DNA of 64,000 nucleotides from Halomonas sp. SpR1 (lineage in GTDB: Bacteria > Pseudomonadota > Gammaproteobacteria > Pseudomonadales > Halomonadaceae). Below the pieces are notes generated by a model. It saw nothing but the letters and a program-made list of their open reading frames with translations, did no database searches and was not told the origin of the DNA. The DNA is taken from contig NZ_JAUAMB010000018.1 of NCBI RefSeq assembly GCF_031010175.1, positions 1-64,000 of the forward strand, written 5' to 3'. The translations under genes and the position numbers were made by a program. Shown one piece after another: positions 40,206 through 48,268 of this stretch; within the stretch, counting starts at the first letter, position 1; each line of letters starts with the position of its first letter.

Positions 40206-40916
40206 ATGCCGCAATCCTTCAGCCAGCCGCCAGACTGGAGCTGCAAGCCTGGTGGCTGGGACACCACCGGCACCCGCGAGGTGTTCCCCAGCACCTCGCC
40301 GCTCGGCATTCCTGATCTGATGCCGCAAACCTTCACTGACCTGCCCCTAGAATTCCGTCTATTACCCTACCGCAGCAAGCGCAGTCGCGACGTACGCGAC
40401 TTGTGTCACTTCTACCTCGACGACTACCGCTTCGAGACGACATGGAATCGCCCCAACGCTGCCGTGAATCACCTACGCCGGTACTGGGCCGCGCTAACGC
40501 CGGACTTCAGTCTCTACCCACAGTGGCCTGCGGTGGTGAACCAATGGAACATTTACCGTAGCCGATGGCTGGGCCGCTGGTGGCAGAGTCAGGGACTACG
40601 TGTGATACCTACCGTGAACTGGAGCGATAAGGCGAGCTTTGCCTACTGTTTCGATGGCATCCCGCGTGACCAGATCGTCAGCATCGGCGTTCCGGACACC
40701 CGTAGGACGCATGTGGTGGAGCGCTACCGTGCTGGTGTCGAGACTATGTGTGAGCGCCTTCAGCCGAGTCTGGTGATCGTCTATGGCCGCTCGCCGGTTG
40801 AGATTGGGGCACCGGCGCTGGAGATCGAGCCTGATTGGCACCGTCTGCGCGGCGTGAGCCGCAGGCCACAGGCGGGTAGGAAGCAAAGCTGCTCAGGAAG
40901 AGTTCGAATAAACTAG
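40206..40916 (+). CDS. DUF4417 family protein, C-terminus perhaps frameshifted
   Basis: The protein has 236 residues. The DUF4417 core is clear: VVNQWNIYRSRWLGRWWQSQ, GLRVIPTVNWSDKASFAYCF, QIVSIGVPDTRR and LQPSLVIVYGRSP. This family is common on mobile elements and plasmids, function unknown. The last residues (RKQSCSGRVRIN) look unnatural, while the other frame ends GSKAAQEEFE and a stop, so a late frameshift is possible. Confidence 0.7.
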   Translation: MPQSFSQPPDWSCKPGGWDTTGTREVFPSTSPLGIPDLMPQTFTDLPLEFRLLPYRSKRSRDVRDLCHFYLDDYRFETTWNRPNAAVNHLRRYWAALTPDFSLYPQWPAVVNQWNIYRSRWLGRWWQSQGLRVIPTVNWSDKASFAYCFDGIPRDQIVSIGVPDTRRTHVVERYRAGVETMCERLQPSLVIVYGRSPVEIGAPALEIEPDWHRLRGVSRRPQAGRKQSCSGRVRIN

Positions 40917-41160
40917 GCGCTGCACTATCGGCGGTTACATGCGATAGCCACCTTGGACATATATAAATTAACCGCCGCTCATTGACATAATGCCCGCCAA
41001 TAGCGAGTATCTGCGTCAAGGGATCAGGCAATCCCATCAGACCCGCCGTCGGTAAAGCATTCGCATGCCATTCTTTAAAGTTTCGTCATCACTCCTAAGG
41101 CACTCTTGGGGCTTCGCGGGTCGGCTACATATTTAGTGCCGCAAAAGGAACTGACGAAAA

Positions 41161-41655
41161 ATGTACCACTCTCTCCCGATCAACACCTACATCTCCATTC
41201 TCAAGCGCATTGCCAGAAAGCAGCAGCAGCTTTCTTCGGCTGATAAGCAAACAGCCTGTCTCGCGCGTATCGCTAAATTCTCCGGTTTTCAAAGCTGGCC
41301 ATCGCTAATAGAAAAGCTACACCACCCCTATCCAGGGCAACTGGTTTGGGCCGATGACTTGGATAACTTATCCCGCGGCCTGAAACAGGCGGCTCCTCAA
41401 GCATTCGAGCATTATATTCGGCTGGTCGCTTGGGAAATACTTCGACACCGCTTCATCCAGAAAACCTCAATCGAAGACCTTGCTGCCGCTGACCTCGAGC
41501 CAGTTGATGTCTATGTTGAGGTGCTTAGCGACTTCGAGGGCATGTTGTCTAAAGAGCTGCTCACCAGACTGATTCCAGACCTTGAGCGGGATGGCGTCTG
41601 GGGCATGGAGCGTGGAGATATCATGATTGACGAGTTCTCCATGTCCGACTGGTAG
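41161..41655 (+). CDS. Unrecognised soluble protein
   Basis: The protein has 164 residues: MYHSLPINTYISILKRIARK, RIAKFSGFQSWPSLIEKLHH, then an acidic C-terminus (GDIMIDEFSMSDW). The KFSGFQSWPSLIEKL pattern resembles short segments in plasmid-borne hypothetical proteins. It has an AAAGGAA upstream of the start. The gap 40917-41160 before it shows no gene. Function unknown. Confidence 0.6.
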   Translation: MYHSLPINTYISILKRIARKQQQLSSADKQTACLARIAKFSGFQSWPSLIEKLHHPYPGQLVWADDLDNLSRGLKQAAPQAFEHYIRLVAWEILRHRFIQKTSIEDLAAADLEPVDVYVEVLSDFEGMLSKELLTRLIPDLERDGVWGMERGDIMIDEFSMSDW

Positions 41656-42027
41656 CACGGGAGGTCGTGGCCTTGGGCACCCCCGCCAGCTCGTCCCTCG
41701 CTAGCGGTCGGGCTGCTACGGGCTTCGGCCCTTCGGGCTGGCTGGCGCCACCCTGCGCATCCCTCGTGCTCTTGCGCTCCGCGCGCTGACGGCTCCGCCT
41801 GTTCGTTCCTCACACGCTCCACCTCAACCCCACTACGGCGCAAGCTCGTACCTCGCACGCGCCTTCGTCGAACCCCAACCCCATAACAGTGGGCGCAAGC
41901 GCCCGCTTTTTCTTCCCAGTCTGCCCCGGCGAACCCCAAAACCCGCTTCGCCAGCGAGGCATCCGGGGGCGGTTCGCATACCCCCGCTCCCCGCCCCCGG
42001 TGGGGGCAGCGTGGGCGCTTCACTCCG

Positions 42028-42090
42028 GCAAGCACAACATCGGAACCCCACGCCAACCCCCGCGCGGGGCCCCCGCGATGTTGAGCTTGC
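42028..42090. repeat. Nested inverted repeats (cruciform-like)
   Basis: Outer arms GCAAGCACAACATCG and CGATGTTGAGCTTGC pair with one mismatch; inside them CCCCGCGCGGGG (42058-42069) is a perfect palindrome. Confidence 0.75.
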
Positions 42091-42158
42091 CTACGTTCTC
42101 GCGCGGTGTATTTTCCATGTAAAGTGCTGTTTTTATTGGAAAAAATGGCTATTTTATG

Positions 42159-42174
42159 CTATATTTATATACAG
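42159..42174 (+). promoter_or_regulatory. LexA-box-like sequence upstream of the SLOG gene pair
   Basis: CTATATTTATATACAG differs from the gammaproteobacterial SOS box CTGT-N8-ACAG at one key base and has the expected AT-rich spacer. It is 26 bases before the start of the 101-residue protein. Confidence 0.4.
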
Positions 42175-42199
42175 TACATAGGCATATGTGAGGTGAATC

Positions 42200-42505
42200 A
42201 TGGCGTTCGCTAGCGGGGGTATCAATTACGGGGCCGGGGTCGTTCAGCAGCATTGTCATGGCGGCTGGGTATGGGCACAGCGTATGGCGCGCAAGGGCAG
42301 CAATCCGGCACCCGCCTGCGTGTGTATTCCAGTCGGCTCACGGGCCCAGGCAGTCGCTGCCTGGTGGGTGTTGCATCGTCAGGGCTGGCAATGTTGGCCA
42401 AGGCCCGGTAAGCGCACTCAAGCACCGGCTGAAATCAAACTTGTGGTACCTGCAGGCTGGTCGCTCGCACAAGTTCGCGGGGCATTGGCATGGCTGGCCG
42501 GGTAG
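42200..42505 (+). CDS. Unrecognised protein coupled to the SLOG gene
   Basis: The protein has 101 residues: MAFASGGINYGAGVVQQHCH, then ARKGSNPAPACVCIPVGSRA, AWWVLHRQGWQCWPRP and a Trp-rich end. It is rich in Trp, Cys and His. It starts behind GAGGTG and overlaps the next gene by 16 bases, so the two are co-translated. Function unknown. Confidence 0.6.
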   Translation: MAFASGGINYGAGVVQQHCHGGWVWAQRMARKGSNPAPACVCIPVGSRAQAVAAWWVLHRQGWQCWPRPGKRTQAPAEIKLVVPAGWSLAQVRGALAWLAG

Positions 42506-43041
42506 CCATCGTCGGCGGGCGCTCTGTGTCGCCCGCTGGCGCTGATCAGGTTGCTCAGGTCGCCATTTCATTGGTGAAGCACGGCCATTTCTTGGTTACC
42601 GGCTGCGCCGCTGGCGCAGATTGCGCCGCCGTTGCCGCGGCGCTAACTGGTCGTGTGCCGGTGTCATCTCTCCAAGTGCTTGCAGCATTCGGCCCAGATG
42701 GGCAGGGCGCATGTGGTGTGTCTGCGGTTTCTGAAGTGCAGGCGTTTGCAGCGCATGGCGGCGCCGTGTCCTGGTGGTCGGGCGGAGGCTCTCATATGCC
42801 ACTGCGTGCGCGGCTAGCGGAACGTGCTGTCCAGGTCGTTGGCCAAGCGTCAAGCGGGCTGGTCGCCGTACAGCCGGGGCGTGGCAGTTGGCGGGCATGT
42901 CGGTTGGCGGTGGCTCGTGGGCTCCCGGTTGTGGCGTTCTCTACGGCGTTGGAAACGCTAGGGGCGGGCGAATGGGAGCTTTGCCAAGGCAATGGCATCT
43001 GGGCTAATGCCTGGCGTTGGGTGCCCGCCTCACTGTTCTAG
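42490..43041 (+). CDS. SLOG/DprA-like Rossmann-fold protein
   Basis: The protein has 183 residues. VAIVGGRSVSPAGADQVAQV at the start and the G-x-A-x-G-A-D stretch LVTGCAAGADCAAVAAAL are the nucleotide-binding core of the SLOG/DprA superfamily; RLAVARGLPVVAFS is the closing strand. It lacks the DprA C-terminal winged helix. SLOG proteins sense nucleotides or act in defence and conjugal elements; the role here is unknown. A LexA-like box upstream suggests damage-linked expression (inference). Confidence 0.68.
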   Translation: MAGRVAIVGGRSVSPAGADQVAQVAISLVKHGHFLVTGCAAGADCAAVAAALTGRVPVSSLQVLAAFGPDGQGACGVSAVSEVQAFAAHGGAVSWWSGGGSHMPLRARLAERAVQVVGQASSGLVAVQPGRGSWRACRLAVARGLPVVAFSTALETLGAGEWELCQGNGIWANAWRWVPASLF

Positions 43042-43063
43042 CTAAGTAACCCATATCAACTTT

Positions 43064-43164
43064 TTGTAAGTTATTCTTACAAAAAAATATGTCTTTTGGA
43101 CATTTTTAGGCTTGAAATATGCCATAGGTTGGCTAATATGTTTATATGACATTATATATGTCAT
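43064..43164 (+). promoter_or_regulatory. Cluster of three inverted repeats before the early operon
   Basis: TTGTAAG-N5-CTTACAA (43064-43082), ATGTC-N5-GACAT (43089-43103) and ATGACAT-N5-ATGTCAT (43146-43164) lie in an AT-rich stretch before the 43.6-kb operon. All have 5-base spacers, and the last two share ATGTC/GACAT. Probable operators/promoter. Confidence 0.5.
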
Positions 43165-43471
43165 CGCGTTTTTTGCCGGCAGGTTCGGTCGCGTTAAAGG
43201 GAAAAGCCGGGTGTTAGCCACAAGAGTAAAACTGCCATTCAGGCCCTCACAGGCCACGCTCTTTAAGAACACGATGAGCCTAGCCAGCCGTAGCGGGTAA
43301 CGCCGCGAGAGTTCGCTAGGAGTACGCCATCCAGGGCTGTCGAAGTACTGGGAAACGTTGGCCCTTGGCATGCGCAGGGGTCATCGGGAAATGTCTTTTC
43401 CGTTAAAAGCGGTATGCCTCAGAGAGGGCATACCACCGATGTAGCACCCGCACAGGGAAGTGTACCCATTC

Positions 43472-43496
43472 GCCCACCGCCCGGTGGGCTTCTTTT
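43472..43496 (+). terminator. Intrinsic terminator in the early operon leader
   Basis: GCCCACCG and CGGTGGGC stem followed by TTCTTTTT, 110 bases before the first gene of the operon. It could allow antitermination-type control. The rest of the gap 43042-43605 holds the inverted-repeat cluster and no gene I can support. Confidence 0.6.
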
Positions 43497-43605
43497 TGGC
43501 ATGGCCTCTCACAGAGTCGCCATGCCCGTGCCGCTTCACCCCTTTTTTCATAAACCGCATTGGCACTGCGCTTGGAGGCGGCACGCCGTAACCATGGAGG
43601 TCATC

Positions 43606-43758
43606 ATGCAAGAACAGCCCCTATTACCCATTACCAAGCAACAGAGCCGCGTTATTAACGATGAGCGAGGCTCATCACGTTATAAGCGGCGCCGTGATAT
43701 CGACCAATGGCTAACCGAACGAAAGCTAAAGCGTGAGCTGCGGGAAGTTTGGGAATAA
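43606..43758 (+). CDS. Small basic protein, PA3496-like
   Basis: The protein has 50 residues: MQEQPLLPITKQQSRVINDE, then YKRRRDIDQWLTERKLKREL. The start was placed at 43606, behind GGAGG, because the longer frame from 43414 is leader sequence. The R-R-x-I-x-x-x-L-x-E-x-x-L-x-x-x-L pattern is seen in the small PA3496 family. Function unknown. Confidence 0.55.
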   Translation: MQEQPLLPITKQQSRVINDERGSSRYKRRRDIDQWLTERKLKRELREVWE

Positions 43759-43812
43759 CAGCACACCTCCTCACCCTTCACCAGCAACACCTCTTAACCA
43801 CGGTAACCCGCC

Positions 43813-44016
43813 ATGAACGCAATAAACATTGAGCAGCGCGCTCAGCGACGCGCCAAGGGCTTTGCTGTGGGTCAATACCCCACACTGGCAAGCCGCCCTT
43901 TCCAGCCTGACTTAAACGACCCCATCGACCGAGCCAACGCAATGCGCATGGAAGCCTATGCAAGCCGCCGTGCAGGCACTGCTAAGCCGTTGTTGCAGAT
44001 TTGGAGGGCGCCATGA
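43813..44016 (+). CDS. Small unrecognised protein of the early operon
   Basis: The protein has 67 residues, including ARPFQPDLNDPIDRANAMRM-like text (SRPFQPDLNDPIDRANAMRM) and a basic N-terminus. It overlaps the next gene (ATGA). Coding is supported by this coupling and by its place in a co-directional run. Confidence 0.5.
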   Translation: MNAINIEQRAQRRAKGFAVGQYPTLASRPFQPDLNDPIDRANAMRMEAYASRRAGTAKPLLQIWRAP

Positions 44017-44297
44017 AACGCGAAATTCAAATTCAGCTCCGCGCCGAGTCGATCACCGAAGCCATTCACGACGGCGATCCTGAAGGCGTAGCCAAGTTTG
44101 CCACTTATCTGGATGAAGTCGGCGACCTCACCAGCGCAGTAGATGAACTCACGGCTCAAACCGCCGTCGCGGATATGGTCGAGGCCTATATCCAGCCGCT
44201 ATCAGGCCAGCGGGTGCTGTACGCCTGGGCCAAAGACGTTGCCGAAGATGAGCAACGGGAACTGGAAGAAAACGAAGCCGAAAGGAGAGCCGCATGA
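44013..44297 (+). CDS. Small acidic helical protein of the early operon
   Basis: The protein has 94 residues from ATG 44013: MKREIQIQLRAESITEAIHD, ending with a Glu-rich helix (EDEQRELEENEAERRAA). The start overlaps the preceding stop and the end overlaps the next start, so it is translationally coupled. Function unknown. Confidence 0.55.
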   Translation: MKREIQIQLRAESITEAIHDGDPEGVAKFATYLDEVGDLTSAVDELTAQTAVADMVEAYIQPLSGQRVLYAWAKDVAEDEQRELEENEAERRAA

Positions 44298-44584
44298 GCG
44301 ACTGGCGAACAACAGGCAAAGCTGGCTGGGACGAAAATACAGGCAACGCGGTTTATCACGTCACGAAGGGCGGCAAGCGACTGAACTGGCGCGATCACAT
44401 TGAGCTTGAGCGAATGCTAGTTGCCGCCCAGGAGCATCACGAAAGCGCCGAGCGTATGGCGAAAGCCCTTTCAGAGTTAACCGTTCAGTTGGTCGCCAGC
44501 TGCCAAGACGGCATGACAGAGCTTTCAGAGCCCTTTTGCGAGGCTCGCGAAGCGCTAGACGAATGGCGAGCGCTCAATCAATAA
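44294..44584 (+). CDS. Small unrecognised protein of the early operon
   Basis: The protein has 96 residues: MSDWRTTGKAGWDENTGNAV, then VTKGGKRLNWRDHIELERML. Helical second half. It overlaps the preceding gene by 4 bases. Function unknown; the position is that of accessory recombination genes. Confidence 0.55.
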   Translation: MSDWRTTGKAGWDENTGNAVYHVTKGGKRLNWRDHIELERMLVAAQEHHESAERMAKALSELTVQLVASCQDGMTELSEPFCEAREALDEWRALNQ

Positions 44585-44659
44585 AAAGGCCCGCTTCCTG
44601 CGGACACAGGGAGCGAGCCATTGATCAACGTCGAGATAGATCGTTAAGGAGTATAAACC

Positions 44660-45514
44660 ATGACACCCACCAGCGAGAAGCCGCGCATCCGCGTGCCTTC
44701 CGGGCGCTATCGCGTGGTCGATAGCGCCGACCACTTAGCGCTGTGGCGTGAAGTCGAAAAGACGCCGACCACGGCCGTTAAAGAAGCCAACGTGGATGGC
44801 CAGCAAATCACCACGCTGGATGCCATGTACGTCATCGAGCAAGCCACCAAGCTATTCGGCCCCATGGGCATCGGTTGGGGCTACCGCATCGAAGATGAGC
44901 GCTACGACATCGGCGCTCCCGTTTTAGGCACTAAAGGCGAGCTAATCGCCCACGAGCAAACCCACACTATTCGCCTGGCACTCTGGTACCGCTGGCACGG
45001 CGAGCATGGCGAAGTTACTCAGTTTGGCCATACCCGCGCTGTTTATCGCACCGGTACCGGCAAATGGAAAACCGATGGCGAAGCACCTAAAAAGTCGGTG
45101 ACCGACGCCATCAAGAAATGCCTATCGCTCCTAGGCTTCGCCGCTGACGTTTATTACGGCCGCTTCGATAATCAGGATTACATCCAGGCCCAACAGGCCG
45201 CGACACGTATCGCAGTGGCAGAAGATAAAGACGCCGAAATTGAGAGGTACCGCCAGGAGTATGCGGACTGGCTCAAGCGAGAGTGCGGCACCCTACGTGA
45301 CAAGATCCCCCACCCCAAAAGCATTGAGCTAGCCGCTGACGGCATTCTCAGCCGCTTACCGGACAAAGCCAGCATGGCCCGTGTTGAGCCTGACAAAGGC
45401 CAACAAATGATCATCAAGGCCAGGGACGAAGGCATTGCCCGCGTATATGCCGCGCAGGAAAAAGCCAAACAGGAAAAAGCTCAGCAACTCCAAGAGGAAA
45501 CGACCCATGACTAA
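44660..45514 (+). CDS. Putative single-strand annealing protein (Rad52/Sak-like)
   Basis: The protein has 284 residues. The core LDAMYVIEQATKLFGPMGIG, then KKSVTDAIKKCLSLLGFAAD with VYYGRFDNQDYI resembles phage Rad52-superfamily annealing proteins, which have an Ala/Lys-rich helix before L-G-F/N. The C-terminal 60 residues are a charged helix. It is followed by a coiled-coil protein, DUF2303 and SSB, the usual recombination context. The family call is by pattern only. Confidence 0.6.
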   Translation: MTPTSEKPRIRVPSGRYRVVDSADHLALWREVEKTPTTAVKEANVDGQQITTLDAMYVIEQATKLFGPMGIGWGYRIEDERYDIGAPVLGTKGELIAHEQTHTIRLALWYRWHGEHGEVTQFGHTRAVYRTGTGKWKTDGEAPKKSVTDAIKKCLSLLGFAADVYYGRFDNQDYIQAQQAATRIAVAEDKDAEIERYRQEYADWLKRECGTLRDKIPHPKSIELAADGILSRLPDKASMARVEPDKGQQMIIKARDEGIARVYAAQEKAKQEKAQQLQEETTHD

Positions 45515-46439
45515 CGCAGCCCCCAACACCGACTACAAAGGCGAACTGGTAAAACTGGATGCCGTTGAACAGGCCCTGGTAGGGCTGCGAGAGCAATACG
45601 GCACCGTGCCCAATGTGCAGACTAAAGAAGGTTACGCCCTCTGCAAGAAAGGCATCAAAGAGCTAACCACCTACCGAACCAGCACTGAAAAGTTGCGCAA
45701 GGAAATCACAAAGCCCCACCGCGACTTTATCGACCGTGTAAACGGCTACGGCAAAGACCTGGTGGAGAAGCTGCAGGCGATTGAACAGCCACTGAAAGAT
45801 GCCAAACAGCACGAAGACGAGCGCGCCGAACGTGAGAAGCAACAGCGCATCGCCAAGCTACGCGAGCGTATCAACGTCGAAATCTGGAGTTTCTTGGATA
45901 CCGCTGAGGGGCTGGATTCCACTGGCCTCGCCGAGCTACACGATGCAGCCGTAGCGATTGATACCGATGGCTACTTTGATTTGACCAATGAGGCCGAGGA
46001 CGCCAAAGCTGAAGTATTGAAGCGGATCAGTGAGCAGCACTGCCAAATCCTGGAGAAAGAACGCCTAGCCGCCGAGCAGGCCGAGGTAGAAGCCGAACGC
46101 CGCCGCCTTCGGGAAGAGGACGAACGTCGCGAAGCCGAGCGCAAAGAGCTGGAAGAGCTACGCCGCTTCAAAGCGGAACAGGAAAACAAGCGCAATCCTC
46201 CGCCAGCCCCGGCGCCCCAACCAACGCCGGAACCAGAACCACTACCCGCCGCTGCCGAGCGAATAGAGCCCGAGTGGATAGGCACGGATCTAGCTCAAGA
46301 GCCGGAAACGGTCACCATAAGCCGCGCTGAATACGACCAGCTGCTGGCCGATCAAGCCAAGCTGCGTGCTCTGGAACTTGAGGGTGTGAAAAAATGGAAT
46401 GGATATCAAAAAGCTATTAGGCAGCTTATGGCTGCCTAA
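45507..46439 (+). CDS. Coiled-coil protein, DUF1351-like
   Basis: The protein has 310 residues from ATG 45507. Residues 1-110 contain EGYALCKKGIKELTTYRTST with EKLRKEITKPHRDFIDRVNG, a segment shared by phage coiled-coil proteins next to recombinases. Residues 195-235 are a highly charged coiled coil, followed by a Pro-rich hinge. It starts within the end of the annealing protein gene. It may hold recombination proteins together (inference). Confidence 0.65.
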   Translation: MTNAAPNTDYKGELVKLDAVEQALVGLREQYGTVPNVQTKEGYALCKKGIKELTTYRTSTEKLRKEITKPHRDFIDRVNGYGKDLVEKLQAIEQPLKDAKQHEDERAEREKQQRIAKLRERINVEIWSFLDTAEGLDSTGLAELHDAAVAIDTDGYFDLTNEAEDAKAEVLKRISEQHCQILEKERLAAEQAEVEAERRRLREEDERREAERKELEELRRFKAEQENKRNPPPAPAPQPTPEPEPLPAAAERIEPEWIGTDLAQEPETVTISRAEYDQLLADQAKLRALELEGVKKWNGYQKAIRQLMAA

Positions 46440-46449
46440 TAGGGTTAAC

Positions 46450-46632
46450 TCAACCTTCGTCTTTCTTTAAGGGCTGGTCAGTGGTGAATTCTACAATAGT
46501 GTTCACTGGATGTGCGCCCAAAACATTCCCAGGCCCATCATATACGACGTACTTAGAACCCTCTTTTGCCACTTTTTCAGCTTTTGGATAGCTGAAGTAC
46601 TCATCTTCGTTGTTTCTAAATGTAGCACCCAT
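46450..46632 (-). CDS. Small antisense-oriented protein
   Basis: The protein has 60 residues: MGATFRNNEDEYFSYPKAEK, then GSKYVVYDGPGNVLGAHPVN. It has natural composition and is the only gene in this gap, opposite to the operon. It may be an independently transcribed regulator or membrane-free small protein. Function unknown. Confidence 0.45.
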   Translation of the reverse strand: MGATFRNNEDEYFSYPKAEKVAKEGSKYVVYDGPGNVLGAHPVNTIVEFTTDQPLKKDEG

Positions 46633-46731
46633 ATTAACGCCCCATCACCAGTTATTAGTAGAAAGCCCGTTCCATAAATTAAATGGGCAGCGCAATTTAG
46701 ACAAGCTCAATTCTTAATGAGGTATCTCACA

Positions 46732-47091
46732 ATGTCACATCCTACCGATGTGACCAAGTTCATCGAGGACTTGGACGGCGGCGTATTGGCTGAACGCCTG
46801 GGTAAAGTCCTTAGCCACGCAGCAGCATCGGCGACGGACAACCCGAAAAATAAAGCCAAAGTATCAATTGACCTGACAGTCGAGAACGTTGACTCCGTCA
46901 GCCGGGTCGGCATCACCCACAAGCTGGCCTTCAAGATTCCGACCGAACACGGCACACAGTCGGAAGAACACACCACCGAAACGGTCATGTGCGTGAACAC
47001 CGGCGGCGAAATGACGCTGGAACCCAAGAACCAGTTCGACATGATCGGCCACCCCTACCGTGATAAAAATCCGTACCAGGAGAAGCACTAA
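46732..47091 (+). CDS. Phage early protein upstream of DUF2303
   Basis: The protein has 119 residues: MSHPTDVTKFIEDLDGGVLA, then a beta-rich VSIDLTVENVDSVSRVGITH and ETVMCVNTGGEMTLEPKN. Proteins of this type precede DUF2303 in prophages. The start at 46732 was chosen from AGGT upstream. It overlaps the next gene (TAATG). Function unknown. Confidence 0.65.
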   Translation: MSHPTDVTKFIEDLDGGVLAERLGKVLSHAAASATDNPKNKAKVSIDLTVENVDSVSRVGITHKLAFKIPTEHGTQSEEHTTETVMCVNTGGEMTLEPKNQFDMIGHPYRDKNPYQEKH

Positions 47092-47891
47092 TGTCTTTGA
47101 CCAAAGAAGCCCTGCAGCATATTGAAGCCAGTCACAATACCGGCACCGAAGCCGCCGAAGGTCACGCGCTGATCGTCGGCGACAACTTCAAGCTGGTGGA
47201 TATGGAGAAGTACCAAGACCAGCGCCGCCGCTTTCGTGGGCAATTCAAAACCAAGGGGCTGAAAGATGTTATTGCCTACGTAGCAGGTCGCCATAGTGAA
47301 GCGCCGGTATTTATCGACCGCGACGCCATGGCGTCATGCTCTTATCTGGATATCGGCATTACTGAGCACCCTGGCCACTGCGATCATTCTGCAACATTGA
47401 ATCTGCCTAAAACGCCAGAATTCACCGCTTACCTACACGCCGACGGCTGCACCTTCGACAAGGAGGAAATGGTCGAGCTGATAGAAGATTGGGGCCATCT
47501 GATTGCGTTTGAAAACAGCAAAGGAGAAGCACTGGAGCGTAGCAAGGTAATTCACGCCTTCCGGAAAGTCAGCCTAGAAGATCTCACCAACATTGAGAGC
47601 GAAAAGCAGGAGCATTCCAGTCGAGTTGGCGTCATGAACAGCGTCACCGTAAAGAACGCCGAACGCTTGCCTGCCGTTATCTACTGGAAGCTAACACCCT
47701 ACGAGGGCTTAACAGAGCGCACGCTGGCAATGCGCGTATCCAGCAAGACCAAAGGCGGGCCATCGTTTGGCTTACGCGCTATCGCACTGGATGCAGCCAA
47801 AGAAGAGATCGCCGCCGAGTTCGCCAAGCTGGTGACGGACGGCTTGCCAGAGAGCGAGTGCTTGTTAGGTACTTTTACCCCATGGAAATAA
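47091..47891 (+). CDS. DUF2303 (YfdQ-like) phage protein
   Basis: The protein has 266 residues. Features of DUF2303 are GHALIVGDNFKLVDMEKYQD, FKTKGLKDVIAYVAGRHSEA with VFIDRDAMASCSYLDIG, and HCDHSATLNLPKTPEFTAYL. E. coli prophage gene yfdQ belongs to this family; function unknown, linked to recombination operons. Confidence 0.85.
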   Translation: MSLTKEALQHIEASHNTGTEAAEGHALIVGDNFKLVDMEKYQDQRRRFRGQFKTKGLKDVIAYVAGRHSEAPVFIDRDAMASCSYLDIGITEHPGHCDHSATLNLPKTPEFTAYLHADGCTFDKEEMVELIEDWGHLIAFENSKGEALERSKVIHAFRKVSLEDLTNIESEKQEHSSRVGVMNSVTVKNAERLPAVIYWKLTPYEGLTERTLAMRVSSKTKGGPSFGLRAIALDAAKEEIAAEFAKLVTDGLPESECLLGTFTPWK

Positions 47892-47899
47892 GGGGCTAT

Positions 47900-48070
47900 T
47901 TAATAGCCCCGGTCTGCATGAAATACGAATTTTATTTGGTTAGCGCTCGTGACGAACGCCTCCAGTGTGCTCATGTACGAACTTGTAGGAACCATATTAA
48001 TCAAGACTGCAGTAACGACAGTGGATATACCTTTGACTAAATTAACAGTCCAACGTTTTGCTTCAAACAT
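47900..48070 (-). CDS. Small membrane protein on the opposite strand
   Basis: The protein has 56 residues from ATG 48070, behind a very strong AAGGAGGG. MFEAKRWTVNLVKGISTVVT with a hydrophobic middle (ISTVVTAVLINMV) suggests a membrane helix. A longer frame to 48205 adds a second hydrophobic segment, but its start context is weaker. It lies antisense between DUF2303 and SSB. Function unknown. Confidence 0.45.
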   Translation of the reverse strand: MFEAKRWTVNLVKGISTVVTAVLINMVPTSSYMSTLEAFVTSANQIKFVFHADRGY

Positions 48071-48268
48071 GATGTTACCCTCCTTGCCGTGGCTAATACT
48101 CAGCTTTTTCGACTCTATAACAATTTGAAAAACTACTAAGAAAAACGCTACGAGCAGAATGATAGGTACCAACAAGTTCGCAATTGGAAGAGCAGCAACC
48201 GCCAAATAAAACTCTTACCTTTATATGTGGGGACACCTCCAGCTTTTTCAATACCGCGGAGAAATAAA

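Larger units (their letters stand above)
41656..42199. other. Structured GC-rich non-coding region
   Basis: No convincing gene, but several hairpins: GGGCGCAAGCGCCC followed by TTTTTC (about 41890-41915), a C/G-rich repeat (CCCCCGC / GCGTGGG around 41979-42016), and a 15-bp inverted repeat (42028-42042 and 42076-42090, one mismatch) around CCCCGCGCGGGG. Open frames here are side effects of GC bias. Such regions occur on plasmids and ICEs near transfer or replication functions; the role here is unknown. Confidence 0.55.

Noticed and set aside
41511-42122. Long frames on both strands in the GC-rich region
   Set aside because: Arg/Pro/Gly-rich side effects of GC bias; they conflict with one another and with strong hairpins.
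43042-43371. Minus-strand 109-codon frame
   Set aside because: It overlies a promoter-like AT-rich stretch with three inverted repeats; unnatural composition and no ribosome-binding site.
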